Shown here: positions 40,710-50,827 of the stretch, one piece after another
Numbering within the stretch: position 1 is the stretch's first letter
Layout of the letters: every line of letters starts with the position of its first letter
Source: Komagataeibacter diospyri
GTDB taxonomy: Bacteria > Pseudomonadota > Alphaproteobacteria > Acetobacterales > Acetobacteraceae
DNA length: 64,000 bases
Assembly: GCF_006538165.1 (NCBI RefSeq)
Contig: NZ_BDLU01000028.1
Location: 1 to 64,000, forward strand
Direction: 5' to 3'
Program-made: the position numbers and the translations under genes
Notes under the pieces: generated by a model
The model's database searches: none
The model's input: only the letters and a program-made list of their open reading frames with translations
What the model was told of the DNA's origin: nothing

Positions 40710-41801
40710 TTACAGGATCACAGGGTCCTGACAGCCCACCTGTCCCCGATGGCGCAGCAGGTGATCAGCCAGAACGCAGGCCATCATCGCTTCCCCCACC
40801 GGTACGGCGCGAATACCAACGCAGGGGTCATGCCGCCCTCTGGTCATGACATCCACGTTCTCCCCTTCACGCGTGACGGAGGGCACGGGGGTCAGGATTG
40901 AACTGGTCGGCTTGACCGCGAAACGCGCCACGACCGGCTGTCCGGTGGAAATACCACCCAGCACGCCACCGGCATGATTGGAAGCGAACTGGAGCCTGCC
41001 ATTTTCCATGCGCATCGGGTCCGCGTTTTCCTCCCCCGTCAGGCAGGCAGATGCAAACCCTTCCCCGATTTCGACCCCTTTGACCGCATTGATGCTCATC
41101 AAAGCCATGGCAAGGTCGGAATCCAGCTTGCCATAGATCGGCGCGCCCAGCCCCGGCGGCACGCCTTCGGCCATGACCTCGATCACGGCACCGATGGACG
41201 ATCCCTTCCTGCGGATATCGGCAAGGTAGCCTTCCCATACCGGCAGTATCGCTGCATCCGGACAGAACAGGGGATTGTCATTGACCATGTCCCAGTCCAT
41301 CCGCGCACGGTCGATGGCATGCGGCCCGACCTGCACCAGCGCACCGCGGATGCTGACCATATCCCCCAGCACCTTGCGCGCCACGGCCCCCGCCGCGACC
41401 CGCATGGCCGTTTCCCGCGCCGAGGAACGACCGCCACCGCGATAATCGCGGATGCCGTATTTCATGTCATAGGCGACATCAGCGTGGCCGGGACGGTAAC
41501 GGGTTGCGATATCGCCATAATCACGCGAACGCTGGTCGGTATTACGTATGACCAGCGAAATCGGGGTGCCGGTCGTCCTGCCCTCAAACACACCGGACAG
41601 GATCTCGACCTGATCGGCTTCCTGACGCTGGGTGGTGAATTTCGACTGTCCGGGCCTGCGACGGTCCAGCCAGGGCTGGATATCCGCCACATCCAGCGGG
41701 ATACGCGGCGGGCAGCCGTCAATCACGCAGCCGATGGCCGGGCCATGGCTTTCGCCCCACGTGGTGACGCGGAACAGATGGCCAAAGGTATTGTACGACA
41801 T
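40710..41801 (-). CDS. aroC: chorismate synthase
   Basis: 363 aa FMN-dependent enzyme making chorismate from EPSP, the last step of the shikimate pathway. The three signatures are visible: [17 protein letters not shown], the central [18 protein letters not shown], and the C-terminal [17 protein letters not shown]. It follows fabI on the same strand with 19 bp between, so the two are probably one transcript. Confidence 0.96.
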   Translation of the reverse strand: MSYNTFGHLFRVTTWGESHGPAIGCVIDGCPPRIPLDVADIQPWLDRRRPGQSKFTTQRQEADQVEILSGVFEGRTTGTPISLVIRNTDQRSRDYGDIATRYRPGHADVAYDMKYGIRDYRGGGRSSARETAMRVAAGAVARKVLGDMVSIRGALVQVGPHAIDRARMDWDMVNDNPLFCPDAAILPVWEGYLADIRRKGSSIGAVIEVMAEGVPPGLGAPIYGKLDSDLAMALMSINAVKGVEIGEGFASACLTGEENADPMRMENGRLQFASNHAGGVLGGISTGQPVVARFAVKPTSSILTPVPSVTREGENVDVMTRGRHDPCVGIRAVPVGEAMMACVLADHLLRHRGQVGCQDPVIL

Positions 41802-41820
41802 GGGGGCAGGATTCCCGCGA

Positions 41821-42660
41821 TCAGTTACCCGCGACCGTGATATCCGGCGCGGTGGGGTTTTTCATGCCGACAATATGATAGCCGGAATCAACATGGTGAA
41901 TTTCACCCGTAACGCCACCCGACAGGTCGGACAGCATGTACAGGCCCGCGCCACCCACTTCTTCCAGCGACACGTTACGTTCCAGCGGGGAATTATACTG
42001 GTTCCACTTCAGAATATAGCGGAAATCGCCAATGCCATTGGCCGCCAGCGTCATGACCGGCCCCGCTGAAATACCGTTGACGCGGATGCCATCACCACCA
42101 AGGTCAACCGCCATGTAACGCACCGAAGCCTCCAGCGCCGCCTTGGCCACACCCATCACGTTGTAATGCGGCATGACGCGCTCGGCCCCCAGATAGGTAA
42201 GGGTCAGCAGCGAACCGCCCGGGTTCATGATGGCCGCAGCGCGCCGGGCGACAGCGGTGAAGGAATAGCACGAAATGTCCATCGCCTTGAGAAAGGCGTC
42301 GCGCGGGGTATCAACATACCGTCCGCGCAGGAACTGCTTGTCCGCCCAGCCAATGGCGTGGACGAGGAAGTCAATCTTGCCCCATTCCTTCTCGATCGCG
42401 GCAAATGTCGCATCCATGGCCGCGTCATCGGTCACGTCACATGGCAGGACCAGCGAAGATCCCACGGTTTCGGCCAGCGGGCGCACGCGCTTGCCCAGCG
42501 CCTCGCCCTGGTAGGTAAAGGCAAGCTCGCCCCCCTGCTCGGCCACGGCGCGCGCGATGCCCCATGCGATGGAGCGGTCATTCGCAACACCCATGACTAG
42601 GCCCCGCTTGCCTTTCATCAATGAACCCTTGATGGCGATTTTGGGCGCGCCGTCTGACAT
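41821..42660 (-). CDS. fabI: enoyl-ACP reductase (NADH) FabI
   Basis: 279 aa short-chain dehydrogenase reducing trans-2-enoyl-ACP in each fatty-acid elongation cycle. Cofactor motif [28 protein letters not shown], and the active-site tyrosine and lysine in the Y-x6-K form ([13 protein letters not shown]) are typical of FabI rather than FabV or FabL. ATG 42660 (MSDGAP) has AAGGA upstream. Upstream gene of aroC. Confidence 0.95.
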   Translation of the reverse strand: MSDGAPKIAIKGSLMKGKRGLVMGVANDRSIAWGIARAVAEQGGELAFTYQGEALGKRVRPLAETVGSSLVLPCDVTDDAAMDATFAAIEKEWGKIDFLVHAIGWADKQFLRGRYVDTPRDAFLKAMDISCYSFTAVARRAAAIMNPGGSLLTLTYLGAERVMPHYNVMGVAKAALEASVRYMAVDLGGDGIRVNGISAGPVMTLAANGIGDFRYILKWNQYNSPLERNVSLEEVGGAGLYMLSDLSGGVTGEIHHVDSGYHIVGMKNPTAPDITVAGN

Positions 42661-42869
42661 GCTGGTATCCTTAATGGTAAATGACGGATGAAATTTCGGC
42701 CTCGTGGTTGCACAAGCTGCCGTTTTGGACAAGATGCCGATTGCGCTAATTGTAGCCAATAATTGTCACATGGTAACTTACCTTATGTTTCCATATGTTT
42801 CGTATCCCTGCCCCGGTCGCGCCCGGTGCAGGCCGGTACCAGGCATGCAGCGTTACGGAACCCCGCCCC

Positions 42870-43475
42870 ATGACCCTTCCCCTGATCGACCTTGATGCCG
42901 ACCCGTTCGACCTGTTTGACGCATGGATGCGGGACGCCACGGCGCACGAACCCAACGACCCGAACGCCATGGCGCTGGCTACCGCCACGGCTGACGGGCG
43001 GCCTTCGGTGCGGATGATCCTGCTCAAGGGCGCGGACCGGCGGGGGTTCGTATTCTATACCAATCTCAACAGCCGCAAGGCCGCCGAACTGAAAGCCAAC
43101 CCGCACGCCGCCCTGCTGTTCCACTGGAAAAGCATCCGCCGCCAGATCCGCATCGAAGGTGCGGTGGAACCCGTCACTCCAGCCGAGGCCGATACCTATT
43201 TCGCCAGCCGTAGCCGGATTTCCCGACTGGGCGCCATCGCATCGGACCAGTCCCGCCCCCTGCCCGACCGCGCGGTGTTCGAGAAGGCGGTGGCCGAACT
43301 TGAATCCCGCTATCCCGATCCCGGGGCCGTCATTCCCCGTCCCGCCAACTGGAGCGGTTTTCGCGTCGTGCCACAGCATTTCGAATTCTGGCAGGACCGT
43401 CCCTACCGTCTGCATGACCGCGCCGTATGGGACCGGACAGCCGATGGCTGGACGACGGAGCGCCTTTACCCCTGA
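42870..43475 (+). CDS. pdxH: pyridoxamine 5'-phosphate oxidase
   Basis: 201 aa FMN enzyme that oxidises pyridoxamine/pyridoxine phosphate to PLP in the salvage and last synthesis step. Blocks: [40 protein letters not shown], the basic W..RQIRIEG strand, and the C-terminal [16 protein letters not shown] and W..ERLYP ending. ATG 42870 with GGAA 9 nt upstream. Divergent from fabI, with 209 bp between. PLP made here serves BioA, BioF and GlyA among others in this window. Confidence 0.96.
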   Translation: MTLPLIDLDADPFDLFDAWMRDATAHEPNDPNAMALATATADGRPSVRMILLKGADRRGFVFYTNLNSRKAAELKANPHAALLFHWKSIRRQIRIEGAVEPVTPAEADTYFASRSRISRLGAIASDQSRPLPDRAVFEKAVAELESRYPDPGAVIPRPANWSGFRVVPQHFEFWQDRPYRLHDRAVWDRTADGWTTERLYP

Positions 43476-43569
43476 ACTTAACGCCACCTGATCCGTTTTT
43501 ATTTATTAAGGGGCGTGTCGCACCCGCCAGACGGACCGCGCGCCCCATGAACGGATCAGGAGGCGGGGC

Positions 43570-44451
43570 ATGTGCATACGCAGGATATTGTTGCCATTGG
43601 CCGGGATGAGCCATGCGGAAAGCGCGCTGGACGTTGGCGGCGCGATTGCACGCATGTTCGATGCACATCTCGCCGTACTGCATGTGGGCACCGACATGCA
43701 GGAAGTCGGGCCGCTGGTAGGTGAAGGCCTGTCGGGCGCCATGGTGCAGGAAATGATCGCATCTGCCCTGAAGGAAAGTGCCGCGCGCCTCAATGGCGTG
43801 CGTGGACTGTTTGATGCATTTGTCACCCGCGAACAGATCCCGGTGGTGGCGGTGGACTCTCCCCTTTCGCCGGTGGGCATGCACGGCCTGTCCGCCAGCT
43901 TCATTGCCCATAACGGCCATACCCGCAGCGTCGTGTCCTTCCAGGCGCGCCTGTCCGATATCGTGGTCCTGCGCCAGCCCAACCCGGAGGGAGATGTCTC
44001 CTCATCCGATACGCTGCATGCCATCCTGTTTGAAAGCGGGCGCGGGGTAATAATCGTGCCGCCCGTGGCCCCGCCGACCATAGGCAGACGCATCTGCATC
44101 GGCTGGAACGGCACGTCGGAAGCCGCATCCGCCATCCACCATGCCCTGCCGCTGCTGAAACGGGCGGAAGCCGTGCATATCCTGCACAGCCCCGCCTACC
44201 AGCGCCCCGGCCCCGAAGCCCGGCATGTACGGTCATTCCTGTCATTGCATGGCATCATGGCCAATATTCACGAATTCGGTAGTGATTCCCGTCCGGTCGG
44301 CGAAGACATGCTGGGCATGGCCCATACGCTGGGCGCGGATACAATGGTCATGGGGGCGTATTCCCACTCCCGCCTGCGTCAGATGATTCTGGGTGGCGTG
44401 ACCCGTCACATGCTGGAAAACAGCGATATTATCGTTATCATGAGCCGCTGA
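43570..44451 (+). CDS. tandem universal stress protein (UspA family)
   Basis: 293 aa protein with two Usp-like halves. The first (residues 1 to about 165) starts CIRRILLPLAGMSHAESALD; the second (about 175-293) starts RRICIGWNGTSEAASAIHHAL and ends in the ATP-binding motif MGAYSHSRLRQMILGGVTRHML (G-x2-G-x9-G-like). Only the second half keeps the nucleotide motif, as in other tandem Usp proteins. AGGAGG lies directly upstream. Role: stress survival, no defined target. Confidence 0.88.
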   Translation: MCIRRILLPLAGMSHAESALDVGGAIARMFDAHLAVLHVGTDMQEVGPLVGEGLSGAMVQEMIASALKESAARLNGVRGLFDAFVTREQIPVVAVDSPLSPVGMHGLSASFIAHNGHTRSVVSFQARLSDIVVLRQPNPEGDVSSSDTLHAILFESGRGVIIVPPVAPPTIGRRICIGWNGTSEAASAIHHALPLLKRAEAVHILHSPAYQRPGPEARHVRSFLSLHGIMANIHEFGSDSRPVGEDMLGMAHTLGADTMVMGAYSHSRLRQMILGGVTRHMLENSDIIVIMSR

Positions 44452-44520
44452 GGGATACATCCGCCGCCATATCCCGCAACATTCGTACCCCCGTCACGGA
44501 ATATGCGTATTATTATGTGT

Positions 44521-44600
44521 AAATGCTAGGCGACGCCTTGATTTTACAAACCGCGGGGATTAGGTGTGGCGGAGAAAAGAACGCCATAGCCTAGTGTAAA
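44521..44600 (+). promoter_or_regulatory. candidate structured leader before the sulfate assimilation operon
   Basis: CTAGGC (44527-44532) can pair with GCCTAG (44590-44595), enclosing a hairpin TGGCG (44568-44572) / CGCCA (44583-44587). The pair lies 25 nt before the cysH start. A TATTAT-like -10 at 44509-44514 would start a transcript just ahead of it. No named riboswitch was recognised. Confidence 0.35.
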
Positions 44601-44619
44601 ATCCGGCCTGGGGGAGATT

Positions 44620-45312
44620 ATGCGCATCAATGCGGACATTATGGCAGAACTGAAGCAGGCGGGAGAAAATGCCTCCGACGTGCTTCGTGTTGCCCTGACG
44701 CGGCTGCGCGGACGTATTGCGCTGGTTTCATCCTTCGGGGCCGAATCTGCCGTCATGCTGGCGCTGGCGGCAGAAATTGATCCCGCCGTTCCGGTACTGT
44801 TCCTTGAAACGGGCCAGCATTTCCCCGAAACGCTGGCATACCGGCAGGAACTGGCCCGAGTGCTGGGGCTGCGCGACGTGCGCGACCTGCACCCCGCCCC
44901 CCAACAGATCGAACGCCGCGACCCCGAAGGCCAGCTATGGGCTTTTGACCCCGACGCCTGCTGCGCGCTGCGCAAGGTCGAACCGCTGGATGAGGCCATG
45001 ATCCCCTTTGATGCGTGGATCACGGGCCGCAAGCGTACCCAGGCCGCAACGCGGCAGGGCCTGCCGGTAGTGGAGGACGCGCCCGGCGGCAAGATCAAGA
45101 TCAACCCGCTGATAAGCTGGACACCGCGTGAACTGGACGCTGAAATGACGCGTCGCAACCTGCCGCGCCACCCGCTGACGCTGCGGGGCTATCCCTCCAT
45201 CGGGTGCGCACCGTGCACGCGTCCCGTGGCCGAAGGCGAGGATCCCCGCCAGGGTCGATGGGCCGGGCAGAGCAAGACGGAATGTGGTATCCATGTCCGC
45301 AAGGCATCCTGA
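44620..45312 (+). CDS. cysH: phosphoadenylyl/adenylyl-sulfate reductase CysH (4Fe-4S type)
   Basis: 230 aa reductase releasing sulfite from activated sulfate with thioredoxin. PP-loop SFGAES at 38-43 and the catalytic cysteine Cys222 in ECGIH are present. Cys114-Cys115 and Cys196/Cys199 (CAPC) form the four ligands of a [4Fe-4S] cluster, the mark of the APS-reducing branch; PAPS-only reductases lack these pairs. First gene of the operon, and the start ATG 44620 follows GGGGGAG. Downstream cysNC carries an APS kinase domain, so substrate choice (APS or PAPS) is not settled by the operon. Confidence 0.92.
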   Translation: MRINADIMAELKQAGENASDVLRVALTRLRGRIALVSSFGAESAVMLALAAEIDPAVPVLFLETGQHFPETLAYRQELARVLGLRDVRDLHPAPQQIERRDPEGQLWAFDPDACCALRKVEPLDEAMIPFDAWITGRKRTQAATRQGLPVVEDAPGGKIKINPLISWTPRELDAEMTRRNLPRHPLTLRGYPSIGCAPCTRPVAEGEDPRQGRWAGQSKTECGIHVRKAS

Positions 45313-45392
45313 GGCGGGCGCCGCCGTACCGGCCGGGCTGAGGCCGCCAGTTTCCTTTGTTTTCTTTCCTGTTACGGAAGGTCTGTAATTCC

Positions 45393-46187
45393 ATGGACGA
45401 TCTCGACCAACTAGAGGCCCAGAGCATCTTCATCCTGCGTGAAGCCTACCGGAAGCTGAAGCCGCTGGCGATGCTGTGGTCGCTGGGCAAGGATTCCAAC
45501 GTCATGCTGTGGCTGGCGCGCAAGGCGTTCCTTGGCAACGTGCCGTTCCCGGTCATGCATGTTGATACCGGCAAGAAATTCCCGGAAATGTACAGGTTCC
45601 GCGATGAATATAGCAAGAAATGGAACCTTGAACTGCTGCTGGGTGACTGCCCCCCGGTGGAAGACATCGATCCCACCCTGCCGCCTGCCGCACGTTCCGC
45701 CGCGCGCAAGACCGCGGGTCTTGCCGCGATGATCGACAAGTACAAGCTGGCAGGCGTGATCGCGGGCATCCGCCGTGATGAGCAGGCCACCCGTGCCAAG
45801 GAACGCGTGTTCAGCCCCCGAGGTGCAGGCCACAAGTGGGACGTACGAAACCAGCCGCCCGAATTCTGGGACCAGTACGCCACCCCTCACGAACCCGGCA
45901 TGCATGTGCGCGTCCATCCCCTGCTGTCATGGCGCGAGATTGATATCTGGCGCTATATCGAGCGTGAGGGCATCCCGCTGGTTGACCTGTATTTCGCGAA
46001 GGATGGCAAGCGCTACCGCTCGCTGGGGGACCAGGACATCACCAGCCCGGTCGAAAGCAACGCGACCACCGTGGCCGAAGTGATTGCGGAACTGGAAACG
46101 TCGCGCACGTCCGAACGCGCGGGACGTGCCATGGATCATGAATCCGAGGACGCGTTCGAACGCCTGCGCGTGGCCGGCTACCTCTGA
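45393..46187 (+). CDS. cysD: sulfate adenylyltransferase subunit 2 CysD
   Basis: 264 aa catalytic subunit of ATP sulfurylase, which joins sulfate to ATP to give APS; the GTPase partner CysN powers it. The PP-loop motif [29 protein letters not shown], the [15 protein letters not shown] block, and [11 protein letters not shown] are typical. ATG 45393 (MDDLDQL) is set by family alignment. It follows cysH after 80 bp and precedes cysNC by 25 bp. Confidence 0.95.
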   Translation: MDDLDQLEAQSIFILREAYRKLKPLAMLWSLGKDSNVMLWLARKAFLGNVPFPVMHVDTGKKFPEMYRFRDEYSKKWNLELLLGDCPPVEDIDPTLPPAARSAARKTAGLAAMIDKYKLAGVIAGIRRDEQATRAKERVFSPRGAGHKWDVRNQPPEFWDQYATPHEPGMHVRVHPLLSWREIDIWRYIEREGIPLVDLYFAKDGKRYRSLGDQDITSPVESNATTVAEVIAELETSRTSERAGRAMDHESEDAFERLRVAGYL

Positions 46188-46212
46188 TCGGACAGGACGG
46201 AGTTATATTACA

Positions 46213-48099
46213 ATGAGTACAATCCCGACCCCTGCCCCGCAGGACGCCGCCACCCCCATCGTGATCGTGGGCCATGTCGACCATGGCAAGTCCACCCTGA
46301 TCGGTCGCCTGCTGTATGATACCGACAGCCTGCCCGAAGGGCGTGTCGCGCAGATCATTGAATCCAGCAAGAAGCGCGGGCTGACGGTTGAATGGAGCTT
46401 CCTGCTCGACAGCCTGCAGATCGAGCGCGACCAGGGTGTTACCGTTGATTCCACCCGTATCCCCTTCCGGCTGGGCACGCGCCAGTTCGTGATCGTGGAT
46501 GCGCCGGGCCACCGCCAGTTCCTGCGCAACATGATCACCGGTGCGGCCGATGCGGAAGCCGCAGTACTGGTGGTTGATGCGAACGAAGGCGCGCAGGAAC
46601 AGACCCGCCGCCATGCCATGCTGCTGCGCCTGATCGGTATCCGCCATGTCATCGTGCTGATGAACAAGGTCGATATCCTCGACTACGACCAGAAGAAGAT
46701 CGAAGCGGCCGAGCGCGACATCACCGCCCTGCTGCACCAGCTGGAAATCGAGCCGACCGTGTTCGTCCCCGCTTCCGCGCGTGAAGGCGACAACATGGCG
46801 TCGCGTTCGGACAAGATGCCGTGGTACAAGGGCCCGACCCTGACCGAGGCACTGGCCGCGGTCCCCGCCCCGTCGTCGCGCGCCGACCTGCCGCTGCGCC
46901 TGCCGGTACAGGATGTCTACCGCTTCGATACCAAGCGCATTGTCGTAGGCCGTATCGAACGTGGCCGCATCCGCGTTGGGGATGAGGTGGTGATTGGCGT
47001 GCATGGCGCGCGTGCCCGCATCGCCACCATCGAAAGCTGGCACACGGCGCCGCAGGTAGCCGCGATTGCAGGCCAGTCCGTGGCCGTGACGCTGGAACCC
47101 GATGTCATTCCTGACCGTGGCGACTTCCTGTATCCCGCATCTGCGGCACCGCTGCGTGCGGCGCGCATCCGCACGCGCCTGTTCTGGCTGCGTCAGGAAC
47201 CGCTGCGCGTGGGCGAAAGCTTCAAGCTGCGTCTTGCCACGGCGGAACATCAGGTCACGGTGGCGGCCATTGATTCCGTGGTGCGCCTGGAAGACCTGAC
47301 CGAACATCCTGCCGAGGAAGTGCCGCCCGAGGGCTTTGCCGAAATCACGCTGGCGGTGTCCGAAACCATGCTGTTCGATGCGTTCGTGCCTGGCACGTCG
47401 GACGGGCGTGGCGTGCTGGTGGACCGCAACCAGCAGATCGTCGGTGGCGCGCCGCTGATCGGGGTTGCCGAGAGTGTCGCGGGCCGCAACGCCATCCACC
47501 CGACCGGCAGCGCCGTGTCGGTATGGGACCGCGCGCAGGCGAAGGGCCATCGTGGGGGCGTGTTCTGGATGACCGGCCTGCCGGGCGCGGGCAAGAGCAC
47601 GCTGGCGCGCGGCGCGGAAACGCGCCTGTTCTCACGCGGGGTCGATGTGTCGGTTCTGGATGGGGACACGCTGCGCGCGGGCCTGTGTTCGGACCTCGGC
47701 TTTTCGGAAGCGGACCGTCGTGAAAACGTGCGCCGTGCCGCGGCCGTGGCCCGCATCCTTGCGGAAAGCGGACAGGTTGTAATCGTCGCCCTGATTTCGC
47801 CCACCATTGCAGACCGCGAACTGGCACGCCAGATCGTGGGTGAAGGTTTCCATGAAATCTTCATCGACACGCCGCAGGCCACGTGTGAACAGCGTGATCC
47901 CAAGGGCCTGTATGCCGCTGCGCGCGCGGGCAAGATCGAAGGCTTCACCGGCATCGACGCACCGTATGAAGCACCCGTGAAGCCCGACCTGCGGCTGGAA
48001 ACGGCCCATGCGTCGAGCGATGAGACCGCAGCGCGCCTCGCCGCCTTCATTGGCGAGGAAACCCGCCTTGACGGGGCGACCCGGCGCCAGAAGTCCTGA
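46213..48099 (+). CDS. cysNC: CysN-CysC fusion: sulfate adenylyltransferase subunit 1 / APS kinase
   Basis: 628 aa bifunctional enzyme. Residues 1 to about 440 are an EF-Tu-like GTPase: GHVDHGKST near 20, DAPGHRQF and NKVD. The C-terminal 180 residues are APS kinase with P-loop GLPGAGKST at about 454, [18 protein letters not shown] and [22 protein letters not shown]. The region between GTPase motifs 1 and 2 ([20 protein letters not shown]) differs from the gamma-proteobacterial CysN form (DLALLVDGLQAEREQG) but keeps the [10 protein letters not shown] threonine. ATG 46213 follows family start; the upstream frame to 46084 overlaps cysD. Confidence 0.94.
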   Translation: MSTIPTPAPQDAATPIVIVGHVDHGKSTLIGRLLYDTDSLPEGRVAQIIESSKKRGLTVEWSFLLDSLQIERDQGVTVDSTRIPFRLGTRQFVIVDAPGHRQFLRNMITGAADAEAAVLVVDANEGAQEQTRRHAMLLRLIGIRHVIVLMNKVDILDYDQKKIEAAERDITALLHQLEIEPTVFVPASAREGDNMASRSDKMPWYKGPTLTEALAAVPAPSSRADLPLRLPVQDVYRFDTKRIVVGRIERGRIRVGDEVVIGVHGARARIATIESWHTAPQVAAIAGQSVAVTLEPDVIPDRGDFLYPASAAPLRAARIRTRLFWLRQEPLRVGESFKLRLATAEHQVTVAAIDSVVRLEDLTEHPAEEVPPEGFAEITLAVSETMLFDAFVPGTSDGRGVLVDRNQQIVGGAPLIGVAESVAGRNAIHPTGSAVSVWDRAQAKGHRGGVFWMTGLPGAGKSTLARGAETRLFSRGVDVSVLDGDTLRAGLCSDLGFSEADRRENVRRAAAVARILAESGQVVIVALISPTIADRELARQIVGEGFHEIFIDTPQATCEQRDPKGLYAAARAGKIEGFTGIDAPYEAPVKPDLRLETAHASSDETAARLAAFIGEETRLDGATRRQKS

Positions 48100-48244
48100 T
48101 ACCAGCGGGGTCAGGCCGCCAGCCGTGGCCGCCTGACCCCACACAGGACCGGATTTAGGTTACGGGCACCAGTTTACATGTCTGGCGCCTTTTTGTACCA
48201 GTCACGGCAGATTGCCTGTTGTCTGGAAAAGGATCGGTTCACAA

Positions 48245-48574
48245 GTGGATGTCAGGAACAACCGCCGGGATACGACCGGTGCCAGCGTCATTACCGCCAA
48301 CCGCCTGCTTGATGGCCGCATTGTCTGGCTGACACAGCAGGGGTGGTCGGAACATATCGGCCATGCCCGTGTTTTCGACAATGCGGATATCGAAGGCGCG
48401 ATAAAGCAGGCCAAGGCCACGCCGGATGCCCGCAAGCTGGTAGGTATCTATGGCGTGCAGCTTGACCCGTCGGCTACCGGCCTGTCCCCGCTTACGGTGC
48501 GTGAACGCATCCGTGCGTTCGGGCCGAGCGTCCACCCTGATTTTGCCCCTGTGGAGACATCCAATGTCCACTGA
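48245..48574 (+). CDS. DUF2849 protein of the sulfite reductase operon
   Basis: 109 aa small protein without membrane segments, beginning VDVRNNRRDTTGASVITANRL (translated from a GTG at 48245 with AAGGA 11 nt upstream; a TTG at 48212 is in frame). The VITANRLLDGRIVWL block and the position between cysNC and cysI are typical of DUF2849, a family found next to cysI in Alphaproteobacteria. Function unknown; overlaps the cysI start by 11 nt, so it is translated together with the reductase. Confidence 0.8.
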   Translation: MDVRNNRRDTTGASVITANRLLDGRIVWLTQQGWSEHIGHARVFDNADIEGAIKQAKATPDARKLVGIYGVQLDPSATGLSPLTVRERIRAFGPSVHPDFAPVETSNVH

Positions 48575-50252
48575 CACCGCAACCCTGCCGGTTGGCCGGT
48601 ATGCCTATGACCAGGTGGACCGTACCTTCCTGTCCCAGCGCGTGGCGCAGTTCCGCGAACAGGTAAACCGCCGGATTGCGGGTGACCTGAGCGAGGATGA
48701 ATTCAAGCCGCTCCGCCTGATGAACGGCCTGTACCTACAGTTGCATGCCTACATGCTGCGCGTGGCTGTGCCCTATGGCATGATGGGGTCCGACCAGATG
48801 CGTGCGCTGGCCCGTATCGCGCGCACGTATGACCGTGATTACGGGCACTTCACCACGCGCCAGAACATCCAGTTCAACTGGATCCGGCTGGAGGATACGC
48901 CCGATATCCTTGAACACTTGGCGGGCGTGAACATGCATGCCATCCAGACCAGTGGCAACTGCATCCGCAACGTGACGTGTGACGAGTTTGCAGGCGCTGC
49001 CGCCGATGAACTGCTGGACCCGCGCATCCATGCCGAGATCCTGCGCCAGTGGTCCACGCTGCACCCGGAATTCTCGTTCCTGCCGCGCAAGTTCAAGATC
49101 GCGATCAGCGGCAGCCCGCATGACCGCGTCGCGGCCCGCTTCCATGACATCGGTCTGGTCGCCCGTCCCGGGCCGCAGGGGCGTCCGGTGTTTGACGTGT
49201 TCGTGGGCGGTGGGCTTGGCCGCACGCCAATCATTGGCGTGCAGCTGCGCGACAACCTGCCGGAAGAAGACCTCGTAGCCTACCTTGAGGCCATCGTGCG
49301 CGTGTACAACGCCTATGGCCGTCGCGATAACATGTACAAGGCCCGTATCAAGATCCTTGTGCAGGCACTGGGCGTTGACCTGTTCCGTGAAAAGGTCGAT
49401 GCGGAATTCGCATTGATGAACCGCGCGGACTACCGCCTTGATCCCGCCATTGTCGATGGCATCCGTGCGCGTTTCGGCATTCCAGAGCTGGTGGCCCCTG
49501 CTGATGCGGCGCAGAAGCTTGCTGCCGACCGCAAGGCCGATCCCGCCTTTGACCGCTGGGTGCGCACCAACACCCATCCCCACCGCAATGACGGTTTCAT
49601 AAGCGCCGTTGTTTCCATCAAGCCCGACGGCGGCATCCCCGGCGATATCACGGCAGACCAGATGGATCTGATCGCCGATCTGGCCGATGGCTGGTCGTTT
49701 GGTGAAATCCGCGTGACCCATATGCAGAACGTGGTGCTGGGCCATATACGCAAGGACCGCCTGCGCGAACTGTGGACCAGGCTGGTCGCGGCTGGTCTGG
49801 GCACGCCCAATATCGGGCTGGTGGGCGATATCATTGCCTGCCCTGGACTGGATTACTGCTCACTGGCCAATGCGCGGTCCATTCCCATCGCACAGAAGCT
49901 CAGCGCCCGCTTCGCCGATCCGGAACTGCAGGAACGCATCGGCAGGCTGCATATCAACATCTCGGGCTGCATCAATGCCTGCGGACACCACCATGCGGGC
50001 CATATCGGCATCCTTGGCGTAGACAAGCGCGGCGAGGAATTCTTCCAGCTGACCCTTGGTGGCTCGGCGGCCAATGACGTGGCCATTGGCCAGATCATCG
50101 GCCCGGCGCTACCTGAAGACGAGACGGTCGATGCCATCGCACGCCTGATTGATACCTATCTGGTGCTGCGTCAGGGCGATGAGCAGTTTATCGATACCTA
50201 CCGGCGTCTTGGCGCCGCCAGCTTCAAGGATGCCGTCTATGCCCCTGCTTGA
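48564..50252 (+). CDS. cysI: nitrite/sulfite reductase haemoprotein CysI
   Basis: 562 aa sirohaem/[4Fe-4S] enzyme reducing sulfite to sulfide by six electrons. Sirohaem-region arginines are in YGHFTTRQNIQFNWI and RDNMYKARIKILVQALG; the cluster cysteines are CPGLDYC (about 426-432) and CINAC (about 469-473), which bridge to sirohaem. The sequence belongs to the single-gene type that occurs with DUF2849 and DUF934 and without an adjacent flavoprotein CysJ, so the electron donor is probably elsewhere. ATG 48564 overlaps the DUF2849 gene. Confidence 0.94.
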   Translation: MSTDTATLPVGRYAYDQVDRTFLSQRVAQFREQVNRRIAGDLSEDEFKPLRLMNGLYLQLHAYMLRVAVPYGMMGSDQMRALARIARTYDRDYGHFTTRQNIQFNWIRLEDTPDILEHLAGVNMHAIQTSGNCIRNVTCDEFAGAAADELLDPRIHAEILRQWSTLHPEFSFLPRKFKIAISGSPHDRVAARFHDIGLVARPGPQGRPVFDVFVGGGLGRTPIIGVQLRDNLPEEDLVAYLEAIVRVYNAYGRRDNMYKARIKILVQALGVDLFREKVDAEFALMNRADYRLDPAIVDGIRARFGIPELVAPADAAQKLAADRKADPAFDRWVRTNTHPHRNDGFISAVVSIKPDGGIPGDITADQMDLIADLADGWSFGEIRVTHMQNVVLGHIRKDRLRELWTRLVAAGLGTPNIGLVGDIIACPGLDYCSLANARSIPIAQKLSARFADPELQERIGRLHINISGCINACGHHHAGHIGILGVDKRGEEFFQLTLGGSAANDVAIGQIIGPALPEDETVDAIARLIDTYLVLRQGDEQFIDTYRRLGAASFKDAVYAPA

Positions 50253-50730
50253 GAATGGCCACATCAAGGATGACACCTGGGTCACGATAGCCGAAGATGC
50301 GCCCCTTCCCGCGACGGGTGCCGTGATCGTGCCCTTCGCACGGCTGGAAGAAGGACTGGCGCGCGCTGGTGATGCGCCGCTGGGTGTCGCCATCGGGCCG
50401 GATGTGGATGCAGCCCTGCTGCGCCCTGCCCTGCCGCGGCTTGGTCTGGTGGCAGTCACGTTCACCACCTTCCGTGACGGGCGCGCCTTCACGCAGGCCC
50501 GTGCGCTGCGCGAACATCTGTCGTTTTCTGGCGAAATCCGGGCGACGGGCAAGCCGCTGCCGGACCAGTACGAATTCATGTTGCGCTGCGGCATCACCAC
50601 CGTGCAGACCGAACGCGCGGAAGACATAAGCGTATGGCAGCAGGCGCACGAAATCATTTCCGTCGCCTATCAGCCCTCCGTCCTGCATGAACGCACGCAG
50701 GGGCTGGGGCTGCGCCGCTTCCTGTCCTGA
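50239..50730 (+). CDS. DUF934 protein of the sulfate assimilation operon
   Basis: 163 aa protein of the DUF934 family, which accompanies CysI in Alpha- and Betaproteobacteria. The sequences LGLVAVTFTTFRDGRAFTQARALRE and DQYEFMLRCGITTVQ fit the family. Its start overlaps the cysI end by 14 nt, so it is translationally coupled. A role in sulfite reduction is assumed from context only. It is the last gene of the operon, closed by a perfect hairpin. Confidence 0.85.
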   Translation: MPLLENGHIKDDTWVTIAEDAPLPATGAVIVPFARLEEGLARAGDAPLGVAIGPDVDAALLRPALPRLGLVAVTFTTFRDGRAFTQARALREHLSFSGEIRATGKPLPDQYEFMLRCGITTVQTERAEDISVWQQAHEIISVAYQPSVLHERTQGLGLRRFLS

Positions 50731-50736
50731 CCATGC

Positions 50737-50768
50737 GATGGGAAAAGGTTCTGTATCCTTTTCCCATC
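50737..50768. terminator. perfect 12-bp hairpin closing the sulfate operon
   Basis: GATGGGAAAAGG (50737-50748) and CCTTTTCCCATC (50757-50768) form a perfect 12-bp stem with an 8-nt loop, 6 bp after the DUF934 stop. No U-run follows, so it may act with Rho or as a 3' stabiliser. Confidence 0.65.
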
Positions 50769-50827
50769 TGACAGGGCGTGTTACCGCAGGGCATGCGCAA
50801 CCACCGTGCTTTTGGACTGATACAGAC

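Noticed and set aside
46039..47550. 503-residue minus-strand open frame opposite cysNC
   Set aside because: Composition of a shadow frame; the plus-strand gene has all GTPase and kinase motifs.
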